From Granulosicoccus antarcticus IMCC3135 (lineage in GTDB: Bacteria > Pseudomonadota > Gammaproteobacteria > Granulosicoccales > Granulosicoccaceae): a stretch of DNA of 64,000 nucleotides. The position numbers were made by a program, and so were the translations under genes. The notes beneath the pieces were generated by a model, which worked only from the letters and a program-made list of their open reading frames with translations, was not told the origin of the DNA and ran no database searches. The stretch is from positions 3,654,501 through 3,718,500 of the forward strand of contig NZ_CP018632.1 of NCBI RefSeq assembly GCF_002215215.1. Direction: 5' to 3'. Of this stretch, positions 54,711 through 64,000 are shown one piece after another (the stretch's first letter is position 1; every line of letters begins with the position of its first letter).

Positions 54711-57700
54711 TCAGAAGCCCTCCAGATCGAGCATCAGCGGACGTGTGCGCATCTGGCGGCGTCCGGTCAGTGTGCCATCGCTGGTATCCAGTATCAGCTC
54801 GAAGCTGGCTGGATCGACGTTCGCCCGAATTGGCGTGACCGGCAGCAGAAGTACACGGGTGCTGTTGCGGTTGATCCGCGCGACCCGCAGCTCTACGCCA
54901 CCGTAGCGGCCCTCGCGCAGGCGGCAGCGATCAACAATGACGACCTCGGAGCCACTGAGCACATGAGCCTTACGGTTCAAGGGCTCCAGCGCATCGATAA
55001 GGAAGCCAGCCGGGGTGATGGCACCGCTACTGCCTTGTTCCCAAAGCTGGAACAGGCGTGCTTGGCCATCGGGAAGACCCAGTGTGCCCAGACCCATCGC
55101 ATTCATCGCCTCGTCGAACAGGCGATCTGACGGCGGCTCGGACCCGATTGGCGTGGCAGCTGCGGGCACTGAGGGCAGTACGGCACTTGTATCAAGGATC
55201 AGCTCAGCAGCCGGACTGGGCGCCACGTTGCCGTCGGTGTCGCAGCCCAGTGCCATGATCATCTCCTCGGGATCAACGTAACGTGAGGTACGGAAGTTGG
55301 CGGCGCTGATCATTATTCGATCGCCACTGTCCCCGGACTTCACGGCCCAAAGATTGGCGTCGTAGAAGACATCTGGCTCCAGAGGGTAGACACCGGCAAG
55401 CGAGGTGCCGCCGACCGGTCGTTCGCTGTCGATGCAAGGTGCTTCGCGTGCTGCATCGGTGATGCGCTGATCGGCCATCGTCATCAGTTCGAACGGGATA
55501 TTGAAGAGGCCGATCAAGCCTGTCAGTGGTGTCGCGGCAGCATTCAAGAGCGTACCGCCCGATTGGGGCTCGGGGTCGGTGCGGCGTACCTCGATTTCCA
55601 TACCGCGTCCATAGCGTTCAACCAGGTTGAAGACGTGGTTATGCAAGAAGTGGAAAACGACCGGATCGCCGGTGAAGTGGGCGATAGCACCGTTCGCAGG
55701 CGCACTTTCAGCAAGGTAGCGATCAAGATCGCGCGGATCGAAGAGATGCTCGTTCGGGCCATCCTGTCGGGTCGGGATCGTGGTTGTTTCGGAGGCGGTC
55801 CGGAAGCGGAAGAGCTGCATCGGACCGGGTTGCCAGTTTGCAGCAGGCGGCGTTGCCGGCGGTTGCTCATCTTCCTGTTCGCTTATCCAGCTCTGGAAAG
55901 CCCAGTCGATCTCGACTCGATAGGTCGTGTCGGGATCGAGCACAATGGGCCGTCCAGTGTCTGTCGGACTGGAGCCATCGCCGCCGCCCGTTGTTTCGCC
56001 GATCTGGGTACGGATGAGCTCGTCACGGGCGTGCCATTGGGCGGCTCGCTCGTCGATTGCGCAAAGGCCGATGAAGGTGACGCTCTGCCCGGGACTACGA
56101 GTCAGAACGCGTATTTCGTCGATGGATTGCGGGATGCCCGGCATCTGATAGCGCACAACGCGGCACAGGCTGCCATCTTTCTGCGGATGAGTAGAGATAA
56201 CTTGTGGCGACCAGGCACGTCCGTCTCCGCCTTCGGCCCGTGTGCGACCGCGCACCTCGGGCAGCGTGCTCGCAACTGCAGTATTCTCCATATCTGCAAT
56301 GCTGACCCCAAGACGGATCGGAATAGGGAGACGGTCGATTACACCGGTTTCCTTGATGCAGATCTCGGCCAAGGCGCCACCGCCCTTGCTGCGTATCTCA
56401 ATCAGCGTGATGGCCTTATCCCTTAGTTTCATTGTCAGTTTCAGTCGAAGCTCATTGCCAGGCGCCTCGCCCCCTTCGCCGCCGACTTTGCGGCCCTCGG
56501 CATCGAAGGCGTCGAGTTGGTAGGAGCTACCCTTTGCGACGAGCAGATGCAGACTTAGTTCGGTGGCACTGCGAGGCAGTGCAATCTCCAGCCCCTCCTT
56601 GTCGTAAGCCAAGGCCCCGGGGTGCTGGTCGTTCGCGGGTACAGATTTGAGCACAGCCTCGGCGCGCGGATCGCGGAACACGAGGCCTTCGTGGCGTACC
56701 TCCGAGACGGTATCGCGTAACTTCAGTTTGCCAAGTGCAATGCAGCGGTTCGCCGGGCCCGTGGGCGTATCCAACTGGCAGCAAATGCGATAGAGGAAGG
56801 CCTCACCTGATCCTCCCTCGATCACAATCGACAGGATCGGCTCCTTGGCACTGAGCGTGAGCATCTGGCCTACACCCTGAACGGTGGTGGATTTTACGCT
56901 TGCCACCGCGTTACCGGCCGCGTTGAACCCGGTCACCTTGACGGCGCTGGCGCCGAGCATGACGGAGACTTCCAGCTGGCGACAGCCTTTTGCGAGTGTT
57001 ACGCGCGCCCCGCTGGGTGGTAGCTGAATATCACCGATGCCGTCTTGTCCCCGCCGATCCGGATCGGGACGCATGTCCACCGCGTCACTGAGTGAGAATT
57101 TCTGAGAGGCATCGAGTGTCTGGAAGATCACGCCGCCATGTTCGAACTTCGATCGATTGACGATGTCCTTGGGCAGTTTGCGAAAATCGATGCAATCGCG
57201 TGAATTGTCCGGAGGCACTTGACCGGGCTTCTTGCAGCAAACGCGATAGAGGTGGAACTGTTTGAGCCCGTCGGTCAGCATCTCGACGCTGACGATGCCA
57301 CTGGCCGATTGCAGCATGGCTTGTGCCGGACGTGCGGCGGGAGTGTCCATCACGACTTGAGTTGTACTGCCATCGGCATGATGGATGCGCAGTATCAACT
57401 TGCCGATACTGGGTTTGAAATAATGCAACTCAAGTGCATGGCAAGGTTGTTTAAGCTTGATCGTAGCCCCGGGATCGCTGATCAGAACGTCGGTCTTGTT
57501 GTCGGTTCCAAAAACCGGATTCAGCGCGTTCGACAGATCGATCCGGTCCGTTGCCTGCAGAGAGTTTCGTCGCTGTGCATTGGGACGTTGTATGGCCGAG
57601 ATAGTGAAGGGGGGGAGATCGAAGGACTCGCCCTGCTTGCCGATGGCAAGGTCCTTGAACTCATAACAACCCTCGTTATCGGTACCGTCGTCAGTCTCGG

Positions 57701-60700
57701 CGCTGTCGCAGACCAGCAAAGTCAGCGTGCCGGTCTGAACGGCACGGTTCAGTTCGATTCTCCAGGGTAGACTTAAAGGTACAAGGGCGCTTTCGCTGGC
57801 GCGCAGAAGCCTGGGCAACTGATACCCTTCGCTGACGACTCCAGTCTCCAGACCGGTGGTGGGCACTGCACGATGCACGCCCGGTTCGAAGATTGCACCA
57901 AAGGAGCTGACAAGTGACACCAGCTCGCTGCCGATTGCCTCCTCGTCACCCACCGCGACAAAGGATCGGGACAGGCCCTGGAAGTTGCTGGGGTAGGGGC
58001 CCGGTGGTGATCCGACCCGGCGAAGCCGTGCGACACTGGGTGCAAGAATGCGCGCCGCGGCGCCTGTGAGGCAGCCCCTTCGCGGTGGCGGTACAGGGTC
58101 GCAGACACGGCGAATGATCTCTGCCGGGTCGCCCGGTTGGCCTTCTCCGCCGCCCGCTGTGCTCTGTGCCCAGGCGGAAGGTTCAAGGTTTAACAGCTGC
58201 AGGTGGGTGACTTCGGCTCCGGATGGTGGAGCGCCGCTGTTACCCGAGGTGTCGTCGGCGGCGCGCGATGGTGAATGGGTCCAGACTGATAACAGTGGAG
58301 CACCTGTCGGATCCGCAACCGGGGTATCGTCATCGTCTCTGACAAGTCGCACGTTGAGTAGCCGGTAGGCATAGCGCAGACGGTTGGAGCCGAACCAGGG
58401 TTCACCGCTCGGCTGGGTTCCGGGATCGAACTGTGCACCGTCCGGAATGGCATCTTGCGCAAAGTGGCGAAAATTAAGCACCAGCACCGTGTCGGGCCAG
58501 ACCGTGTGGTTGTCCTCGGGCGGAACGCCCTGGTTCTGGGACTGTCCATCGATTTCAATGAAGTCGTAGATCGGCGCGCCCTGTGGTGTGCCGGTCGTCG
58601 CCTCTCCAGAGATGACATTCAGCCGGTCGGTCAGGCTAATCGAGGCGACGGGCGGCTCGGGGTCAGGCGCCTCGAAAGAGGCTGCGCTACCGAAGTCGAG
58701 CGTGATGCAACCCCTGACTGAGAAAAAGAAAAAATCGACCTCGGCGCAAAAACGTGCTTCTTCAAGGGCGACAATGGGGGCCGCGGGCCCAGGCGGGTCG
58801 TAGTAGCTGACCACGATGGCCGCATCAACCGAAGCCGAGATGATCACCAGATCGAGAGATCCTCTGAGATACAGACCGCCCTTGATGAACAAGGGATCGG
58901 TACCCATGCCGACGTAAATTGCACCGGACACCGACAGCTCAAATGGTCCGGCTTCCCATTCGAAGCCCGCGCCCGCACCGAAGCCGATGGAGAAGCCGTC
59001 GAAGTTCCAATCCTGGTTAGGTCCGAAGGCGGGTAGGCCACCACCTTCGACCATCAGGTAGGACCAAACGCTGATATCCAGAACGCCCGGCAAGAAGGTG
59101 ATCGTCACCGGCTCTCCGGCTCGGCCCGGTCCGTTGTCGGAGCCGATCCGGACATAGGTGCCGGCACCGGAGCCCGGAAAATGGGCGCTGAACGGCACCT
59201 GGAGGCTGAGCAGGCCGGGAATGGTGTAGGAGGCTGACACGGCAACTGTCACCGCCTCTTCGTTAATGACAACAAGACCTGTGATCGAGGCGCTTTGGCC
59301 TTCCTTTTTGTCCTTTGCGCTCTTGTCGGGCACTGAAAGAATGTTGACCTCGACGCCGAATATCACCTCGATATCGGGAAAAGCGACAACGACCATACCG
59401 GTTACCGAGAACGAGAAGGAGGCGTCGGGCAGGGTGCCCACGACAACGCCCAGGCCGAAGGCATACTGACCCTTCTTCGGCTTGTACTTGTCTTCGGGGT
59501 CTTTGCGCCACCAGCCAATTTCGCGCGCAACCACATCCTCGGTTTCAGCGACATCGCGGGTACCGTTGATAACCACCTGGCCGATAAAGCCGTGGATCGC
59601 CAATGGCAGGGTTCCAAGCGGGATGCCACCCGGGAACTGGATGCGGGCATAGAGGCTGAGGAACAGTGATGGAGCAAAATCCGGTGGATCGTCGGGAATG
59701 CCGACTGCAAGGGCCACGGCACCACGGATCTGTAGCGGGATCAACGTGGCGTCTACACCGGCCTTCAAAATACCGTTGTCTTCGATCTTGATCCGGCCCT
59801 CGCCCTTGATGGTCCCGGGGATGTCCACTGCCGCCTTTAGCCCCCGAAGCGAAAATTCGGGACCACCGTCCAGATTACCGTTGGCATCAGTGTTGAAGGT
59901 GATACGGAACGAGGCCTCGCTTATCTCGACCACGCCGATATCGATGGCGACAGCCAGCGTCGGCTCGAACCACAGCGATCCGGTACCCATCTTGAATTCT
60001 GTGATCCTGAGAAGCCGTCCGAGCGGACCCGTAATTTTCCAGAGCCCGGAGTCCTCGATTGACATTGACGTCGAGCTTTGTGCCAGTCCGATCTTTTCGA
60101 TAAACGGGGCATCGGGATCAGTATTGTCAAACTCGATTCCGACATCCGTGTACTTGATCTTCATCGGCTGATCGGGATCGGTTCGCAAGCCCAGAGCACC
60201 GGTGTTGACATGCACGGTGTTGGAATAGTCGGTGAGGATCTGGACCTTGTAGGATTGCAGCGGGTCTGCGATCGTTCGTGTCTGCGCCTTTGCCTGTAGT
60301 TTGGTAAAGGCAGATTTCGAGTCTGTCCCGATCAAGGGCCCACCACCTCCAAAATCGACACCGGCAAATCCGGTGATGGCCGCAATGGCGGCCAGCCTGA
60401 CACCCGATTCCACTGCCGCTGTATCAAAATCAACGCCCGAGGCCAGCATGGGGCCGAAGGTCAGTGCCGCGACAATATTGCTTTGCTGGATATCGAAAAG
60501 CCCGTCAGGGTCGCCTTCGGATTCGATTCCGACAAGAAATTCGGTGAAGCCCGTCAGGTCGTCGTAAATCCACTTGCCGAAGACCGACAGAACCTCGCTC
60601 GTCGTGCTGACACCATCCGCGGACGAGGGCGTCCAGGCGTATTCGAATTCAGCAAGATTAGGGACGATGTCTTCCCAGCCAGAGAAGCGCGGCCGGTCCC

Positions 60701-63101
60701 AGCCAAGCTTCAAAAGTACTCGGTAATCGGCGTTGGCGTCATCGTTGTCAGCGGGCAGGACATCGCGGCCCGCGGCAGGAACCAATACTTGCCTGCGTGT
60801 CGGGGCAAGCGCACCGGTGGTTTCGACAATGGCGTCAGGTGTGGGGGTGCCGCCGACGGCGTAAATATCCACCCGGCGGTAATTGATTCGAATGTTTTCA
60901 AGTGACGGGTCTGGAGCTGCATTGTTGCGCAGACCGTTGCCGTCAGCATCTTTCGACCAGGTGCTGCGATCGACCACGTCCGGATCCTTGATCAGGCGTG
61001 CCGAGGCTTCCGCATCCACAGGCTCCACGAGGGCCTTCGTCGCCGCGTCGAGTCCGCCAAGGTTCTGCTCCTGGTGTCCCTCAACCGTTCCTGTTACAGC
61101 GACTTGCGAGCCTGCTGCGGTGCGCAGAAGATGGATTCCTGCATCTCGTCGCCGTCCGGCCAGCCTGACATTGTAGCCGTCCGAGCCGACATCGTCGCAG
61201 CGTCCGATCACGACGAACTTAGCGCCGGGGTAGTTTGCGGCCCAGACCAACAGGCTTTCATGAAGAACACTATTGATTTCATTCAGGGGCTTCGCAGGCC
61301 CCCAGTGTTGGGGGTCGCTCTCGTCGAAGTGGAAGAGCACCTGAACATGGCGATCATCATTGATGACACTTGCCGGCGTATCTCCTTCGACCGGCGTACC
61401 TCCTTCGATAAGCGCAACCTCGGCAATGGTGCCGGGCGGGATGTTCACCGTTGTTCCGGTGATGAATCCCATCGCATTGGCTCCATCGAGCCGTCCGTGT
61501 TCGTGGAAGGCTGCCAGATCGTAGACCCCGAGAACCAGCGTCGGAGCAAGTGGCACTACCGGGTTTGTCGCATCGAAGATGCCGTTTTCGCAACCAATCA
61601 GCAGGGCGCCGTCGTCCGGCTCGCGCAGGCGAAGTCGAATGCGGGTTTGCGACGTTTGTGCGCCGCCTGTCTGCTTCAGAAGTATATGGTGCACGCCCCG
61701 CGCCTCAGCCGGAACGCTGATCGGCAGGCTCGCTCCTGAGCGCTGAAATCCCAGCGTGGATGAGCTCCATTCGAAGGTTGCGGCAACATCGGGTGGTTGT
61801 GCGGCGGCCTCAAGTGTCAGGGTCGTGATCTGATCGATGGGCCCGGTCAGATCGACAACATCGCTCAGCGTTGATCCCATGATTTGCACAGACACACGTG
61901 GTGCCGTCCCGCTGGTGACCATTCGCACCGTGAAGGCAGGTTTACGCAGTCGCCGGGGGCTGGCTGCCGTGCCGAGTACCTCGATGGGCGTGATTCTGAT
62001 GACATCGCCGTGCACAACCGATCCAGTGGCGCTGTCGCCGGTTTGTGGCGTGGATCCGGGAAAGTCAAACTCGGCCTCGTAGTCCAAGATGTCGCTGTCC
62101 GCGGGTGGTGCGGGGACTGCCAGATTGACCGTCAGCTCCACCGCCTCATCGGCAGCAGCCTGCAATTCCAGCGTGCCGTTATCAAAGTCAAAACCCGAGG
62201 TGATATTGCTGCCATTTTGCGTGAAGACAAAGGTGGCCGGATTAAGGGGTGATGAGCCAAACTGAACCTCGATCTGTGCCTGCAGTCCGGCTGGATCTCC
62301 GATCAAAAGATCGCGCACCGAGAGTGAGAATCCGCCTTTACCGACCGCGTTAGAAGGGCAATAGATCGCCACCTCCTCAATCGCCAGTCCGACCCAATCT
62401 GCCGATTGACCGTGCTCCAGAACGAAGGCGGGTGAAAACTCGGTTGAATAGTCGAAGAGCACGTTCTTGACCGTCAGGCCGAACTGAGACGAGCCGATCA
62501 GGACATGCGGCGGTGCGAGCGAGACGCTGGTGACAGCCCCCATCGGGGCGTCTGGCACAAAAGGATCACCACCACCGGTCGCATCAATAAAGCGTGTAAC
62601 CACCGGAAGGTCGGAGCCTGCGCGTTCGAAGCGAAGCGCCGCGGCGCCGGTGATCGCGGCAGGCGGGTTGCCGGGCTTGGGCGCCAGATGGCGCGGCGTA
62701 GTGCCGCTCTCTGCGACAAAGTCAGCGCCGACCAGTTGCTCCAGTTCCAACTCGAACTCGCCCAACATGAGATCGAACTGCCAGGCTTGCGCACCGGGTT
62801 CCTGATCGTCACTCACCGCCGAGCGGCGGAACGCCAGACGGAACGGCACGCCGCTAGTGATCATCGGGATCTTCAACTTGCCGAACGGCAGATCAAAGGA
62901 CTCGACATCTTGTCCGGCAATGGCGACATCAAGGGACTGGATGCGCCCGGTATGGATAAAGGCGCCATCGCTGGTACGACTCTCCAGCTCTAACGCAACA
63001 AAACGTTCGACAAAGCGCGACATGGGTGCAGGCAAGGCTTGGTTGACGCTATCAATTGCGTCGAAAAGCGATACCAACGGGACTCCGGCCACTTTCGGCA
63101 T
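54711..63101 (-). CDS. Giant operon protein 1 (2796 aa): OmpA-like domain and tandem modules
   Basis: This is the first and largest gene of the operon, preceded by AGGAGT. Most regions are strand-rich and unrecognised. An OmpA-type peptidoglycan-binding segment lies near residues 580-680 (VVIGRCDDVGSDGYNVRLAG). The middle, about 1000-1550, has long glycine/valine-rich strands such as GMVVVAFPDIEVIFGVEV. Residues about 1810-2250 form three similar modules ending YRVCCKK, YRICCQL and AEICIKE. The rest has FN3-like segments. It lacks a signal peptide, unusual for an OmpA-like protein. Together with the next two genes it looks like one assembly or delivery system. No family is claimed. Confidence 0.7.
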   Translation of the reverse strand: MPKVAGVPLVSLFDAIDSVNQALPAPMSRFVERFVALELESRTSDGAFIHTGRIQSLDVAIAGQDVESFDLPFGKLKIPMITSGVPFRLAFRRSAVSDDQEPGAQAWQFDLMLGEFELELEQLVGADFVAESGTTPRHLAPKPGNPPAAITGAAALRFERAGSDLPVVTRFIDATGGGDPFVPDAPMGAVTSVSLAPPHVLIGSSQFGLTVKNVLFDYSTEFSPAFVLEHGQSADWVGLAIEEVAIYCPSNAVGKGGFSLSVRDLLIGDPAGLQAQIEVQFGSSPLNPATFVFTQNGSNITSGFDFDNGTLELQAAADEAVELTVNLAVPAPPADSDILDYEAEFDFPGSTPQTGDSATGSVVHGDVIRITPIEVLGTAASPRRLRKPAFTVRMVTSGTAPRVSVQIMGSTLSDVVDLTGPIDQITTLTLEAAAQPPDVAATFEWSSSTLGFQRSGASLPISVPAEARGVHHILLKQTGGAQTSQTRIRLRLREPDDGALLIGCENGIFDATNPVVPLAPTLVLGVYDLAAFHEHGRLDGANAMGFITGTTVNIPPGTIAEVALIEGGTPVEGDTPASVINDDRHVQVLFHFDESDPQHWGPAKPLNEINSVLHESLLVWAANYPGAKFVVIGRCDDVGSDGYNVRLAGRRRDAGIHLLRTAAGSQVAVTGTVEGHQEQNLGGLDAATKALVEPVDAEASARLIKDPDVVDRSTWSKDADGNGLRNNAAPDPSLENIRINYRRVDIYAVGGTPTPDAIVETTGALAPTRRQVLVPAAGRDVLPADNDDANADYRVLLKLGWDRPRFSGWEDIVPNLAEFEYAWTPSSADGVSTTSEVLSVFGKWIYDDLTGFTEFLVGIESEGDPDGLFDIQQSNIVAALTFGPMLASGVDFDTAAVESGVRLAAIAAITGFAGVDFGGGGPLIGTDSKSAFTKLQAKAQTRTIADPLQSYKVQILTDYSNTVHVNTGALGLRTDPDQPMKIKYTDVGIEFDNTDPDAPFIEKIGLAQSSTSMSIEDSGLWKITGPLGRLLRITEFKMGTGSLWFEPTLAVAIDIGVVEISEASFRITFNTDANGNLDGGPEFSLRGLKAAVDIPGTIKGEGRIKIEDNGILKAGVDATLIPLQIRGAVALAVGIPDDPPDFAPSLFLSLYARIQFPGGIPLGTLPLAIHGFIGQVVINGTRDVAETEDVVAREIGWWRKDPEDKYKPKKGQYAFGLGVVVGTLPDASFSFSVTGMVVVAFPDIEVIFGVEVNILSVPDKSAKDKKEGQSASITGLVVINEEAVTVAVSASYTIPGLLSLQVPFSAHFPGSGAGTYVRIGSDNGPGRAGEPVTITFLPGVLDISVWSYLMVEGGGLPAFGPNQDWNFDGFSIGFGAGAGFEWEAGPFELSVSGAIYVGMGTDPLFIKGGLYLRGSLDLVIISASVDAAIVVSYYDPPGPAAPIVALEEARFCAEVDFFFFSVRGCITLDFGSAASFEAPDPEPPVASISLTDRLNVISGEATTGTPQGAPIYDFIEIDGQSQNQGVPPEDNHTVWPDTVLVLNFRHFAQDAIPDGAQFDPGTQPSGEPWFGSNRLRYAYRLLNVRLVRDDDDTPVADPTGAPLLSVWTHSPSRAADDTSGNSGAPPSGAEVTHLQLLNLEPSAWAQSTAGGGEGQPGDPAEIIRRVCDPVPPPRRGCLTGAAARILAPSVARLRRVGSPPGPYPSNFQGLSRSFVAVGDEEAIGSELVSLVSSFGAIFEPGVHRAVPTTGLETGVVSEGYQLPRLLRASESALVPLSLPWRIELNRAVQTGTLTLLVCDSAETDDGTDNEGCYEFKDLAIGKQGESFDLPPFTISAIQRPNAQRRNSLQATDRIDLSNALNPVFGTDNKTDVLISDPGATIKLKQPCHALELHYFKPSIGKLILRIHHADGSTTQVVMDTPAARPAQAMLQSASGIVSVEMLTDGLKQFHLYRVCCKKPGQVPPDNSRDCIDFRKLPKDIVNRSKFEHGGVIFQTLDASQKFSLSDAVDMRPDPDRRGQDGIGDIQLPPSGARVTLAKGCRQLEVSVMLGASAVKVTGFNAAGNAVASVKSTTVQGVGQMLTLSAKEPILSIVIEGGSGEAFLYRICCQLDTPTGPANRCIALGKLKLRDTVSEVRHEGLVFRDPRAEAVLKSVPANDQHPGALAYDKEGLEIALPRSATELSLHLLVAKGSSYQLDAFDAEGRKVGGEGGEAPGNELRLKLTMKLRDKAITLIEIRSKGGGALAEICIKETGVIDRLPIPIRLGVSIADMENTAVASTLPEVRGRTRAEGGDGRAWSPQVISTHPQKDGSLCRVVRYQMPGIPQSIDEIRVLTRSPGQSVTFIGLCAIDERAAQWHARDELIRTQIGETTGGGDGSSPTDTGRPIVLDPDTTYRVEIDWAFQSWISEQEDEQPPATPPAANWQPGPMQLFRFRTASETTTIPTRQDGPNEHLFDPRDLDRYLAESAPANGAIAHFTGDPVVFHFLHNHVFNLVERYGRGMEIEVRRTDPEPQSGGTLLNAAATPLTGLIGLFNIPFELMTMADQRITDAAREAPCIDSERPVGGTSLAGVYPLEPDVFYDANLWAVKSGDSGDRIMISAANFRTSRYVDPEEMIMALGCDTDGNVAPSPAAELILDTSAVLPSVPAAATPIGSEPPSDRLFDEAMNAMGLGTLGLPDGQARLFQLWEQGSSGAITPAGFLIDALEPLNRKAHVLSGSEVVIVDRCRLREGRYGGVELRVARINRNSTRVLLLPVTPIRANVDPASFELILDTSDGTLTGRRQMRTRPLMLDLEGF

Positions 63102-63318
63102 GGATCCACTCCTGATCGGGATTCGAAAATAAAGTTACGAATAAAAATCCAATCCTGAAAGTACACTCCACGCTGTTGAGCTGACAACTAGTCAATGGTC
63201 TATGAGCAGTGCGCATCAAGGCGTATGAAAATGACCAGCAGCCCTGATATGGCAACGATATCGCAACAGTTTGTGTATACACTGTCACGACACTATGAAC
63301 ACTTGAGGTAAATCAATC
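63102..63318. promoter_or_regulatory. Divergent promoter region
   Basis: These 217 bases separate the giant operon from the GFA-family gene and must drive both. A perfect 10-bp palindrome, GTGTATACAC (63273-63282), lies 37 bases before the GFA start codon and is a possible operator. No clear -35/-10 pair was fixed on either strand. Confidence 0.4.
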
Positions 63319-63750
63319 ATGTCATCCAACCAACACACAGGCCAGTGTTTTTGCGGCGCAGTTGAAGTCACTGTAAGCGGTGCACCGTTTGCCATGGGCT
63401 ACTGCCATTGTAAGGATTGTCGAGCGTGGAGCGCTGGTCCTGTCAATGCCTTTACGCTGTGGAAGCAGGATGAAGTCAAGGTTACAAAAGGCGCTGAGCA
63501 GTTGGCCAATTTTGCGTTAACCGACGCCAGTCAACGCAAGTATTGCAAGCAATGCGGCGGCCATGTGATGTCAGTACATCCGGGTGGAGATTTCACCGAT
63601 GTCTATGCCGCCATATTGCCAACCCTGGAATTTGAACCCGGCATTCATGTCAATTACGAGTCTGCTGTTTTGCGAATAAAGGATGGCTTGCCCAAAATGA
63701 AGGACTTTCCAGCCGAGATGGGTGGTTCTGGAGAGACTTTGCCAGAGTAG
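63319..63750 (+). CDS. GFA/CENP-V-family zinc protein
   Basis: This 143-aa protein is of the glutathione-dependent formaldehyde-activating enzyme (GFA)-like family. The zinc cysteines are visible as GQCFCGAVEV, YCHCKDCRAW and KYCKQCGGHV, which is the family pattern. Members bind two zinc ions; many have no proven role in formaldehyde metabolism. The ATG is preceded by GAGG. It diverges from the giant operon, but a link with it is not implied. Confidence 0.88.
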   Translation: MSSNQHTGQCFCGAVEVTVSGAPFAMGYCHCKDCRAWSAGPVNAFTLWKQDEVKVTKGAEQLANFALTDASQRKYCKQCGGHVMSVHPGGDFTDVYAAILPTLEFEPGIHVNYESAVLRIKDGLPKMKDFPAEMGGSGETLPE

Positions 63751-64000
63751 ATAGCTTATCTGGATAGGGCTGTCCATGTGGCTTTCTCGTAATTTCAATG
63801 AGTTAGTGGGAGTGAGGACGCCAAAAATCCCATTGTGACTATCCAGAATCAAAATGGGCTTCAGGTGGTCTCGGACCTTGGTAGTGCTTTTAAGTCTGGT
63901 GTCAGGTGTTATCGCGTCTCGACCTTCTAGTTGAACAACGTTATCCTTGTCGGGTCTATGAAGATGTATTGAAGGCTCCAAACAAAAGGTGAGTATGAGA
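63751..64000. other. Terminal region without an assigned gene
   Basis: These 250 bases run from the GFA stop to the window edge. A minus-strand frame open to the edge reads DHLKPILILDSHNGIFGVLT, which looks like part of a CBS-type domain. The frame runs on antisense through the GFA gene, so it may be the damaged end of a gene lying beyond the window. I leave it unassigned. Confidence 0.3.

Noticed and set aside
37560-63101. Extracellular contractile injection system or tailocin
   Set aside because: The HELTH domain and giant proteins hinted at it, but no sheath, tube, baseplate, spike or AAA+ ATPase gene is present in the window.
63766-63981. CBS-domain-like frame at the right edge (minus strand)
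   Set aside because: The segment PILILDSHNGIFGVLT looks CBS-like, but the frame runs antisense through the GFA gene and to the window edge, so no gene can be defined.
1-64000. tRNA, rRNA or CRISPR arrays
   Set aside because: None was seen: no cloverleaf-like sequence or regularly spaced direct repeats were noticed on either strand by eye.

Overview
The window reads as the chromosome of a Gram-negative gammaproteobacterium with a large, versatile heterotrophic genome. The evidence is lipoproteins, outer-membrane barrels, TRAP and tripartite tricarboxylate (TTT) uptake systems, many LysR/IclR regulators and aromatic/organic-acid catabolism. A marine lifestyle is plausible, but I cannot name the species from sequence alone. 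No rRNA, tRNA or CRISPR array was seen.

Region 1 (1-16.7 kb) is catabolic. It holds the end of a TRAP permease translationally coupled to a 3-oxoacid CoA-transferase pair and a multipass membrane protein, then a flavin monooxygenase, an M14 peptidase, a lipoprotein and an RluA-type pseudouridine synthase. A LysR gene diverges from an operon of FAH-family hydrolase, GlcG-like protein and a complete TTT transporter. A GST and a WYL-domain regulator diverge across a perfect 25-bp dyad. Region 2 (16.7-27.9 kb) carries an aldehyde dehydrogenase, two outer-membrane-barrel proteins and an att-like set (ABC ATPase, FtsX-type permease, AttH/CrtC-like protein). It also has a 163-bp MITE-like inverted repeat, two small genes, a YHYH-type lipoprotein and an IclR regulator. 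Region 3 (28.1-37.4 kb) is a sugar ABC operon ending in L-fuconate dehydratase, identified by its full set of active-site residues. A large soluble hybrid histidine kinase and a LysR gene follow.

Region 4 (37.4-41.1 kb) is a compact three-gene operon that I do not recognise as a described system. It encodes a 769-aa protein with twelve 29-residue helical repeats and a C-terminal HExxH metallopeptidase-like domain, a 264-aa protein with a His/Cys pair like C25/CHAT caspase-fold proteases, and a small lipoprotein. Region 5 (41-48.1 kb) is a mosaic of whole and broken genes: a clipped amidase, a Spy-like pseudogene with a frameshift, a methyltransferase running antisense into a LysE exporter, stubs of a HAD hydrolase and a GNAT, an alpha/beta hydrolase, and a TnpB element whose right end abuts the last 70 codons of an FKBP gene.

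Region 6 (48.1-63.1 kb) is one minus-strand operon of three giant proteins (2796, 1069 and 1118 aa), richer in G+C than its surroundings. They show no signal peptides or obvious membrane segments. They contain an OmpA-like domain, three tandem modules of about 145 residues, fibronectin-III-like segments and a degenerate phospholipase-D-like domain. With Region 4 this is the best candidate for an undescribed system. A GFA-family gene closes the window.
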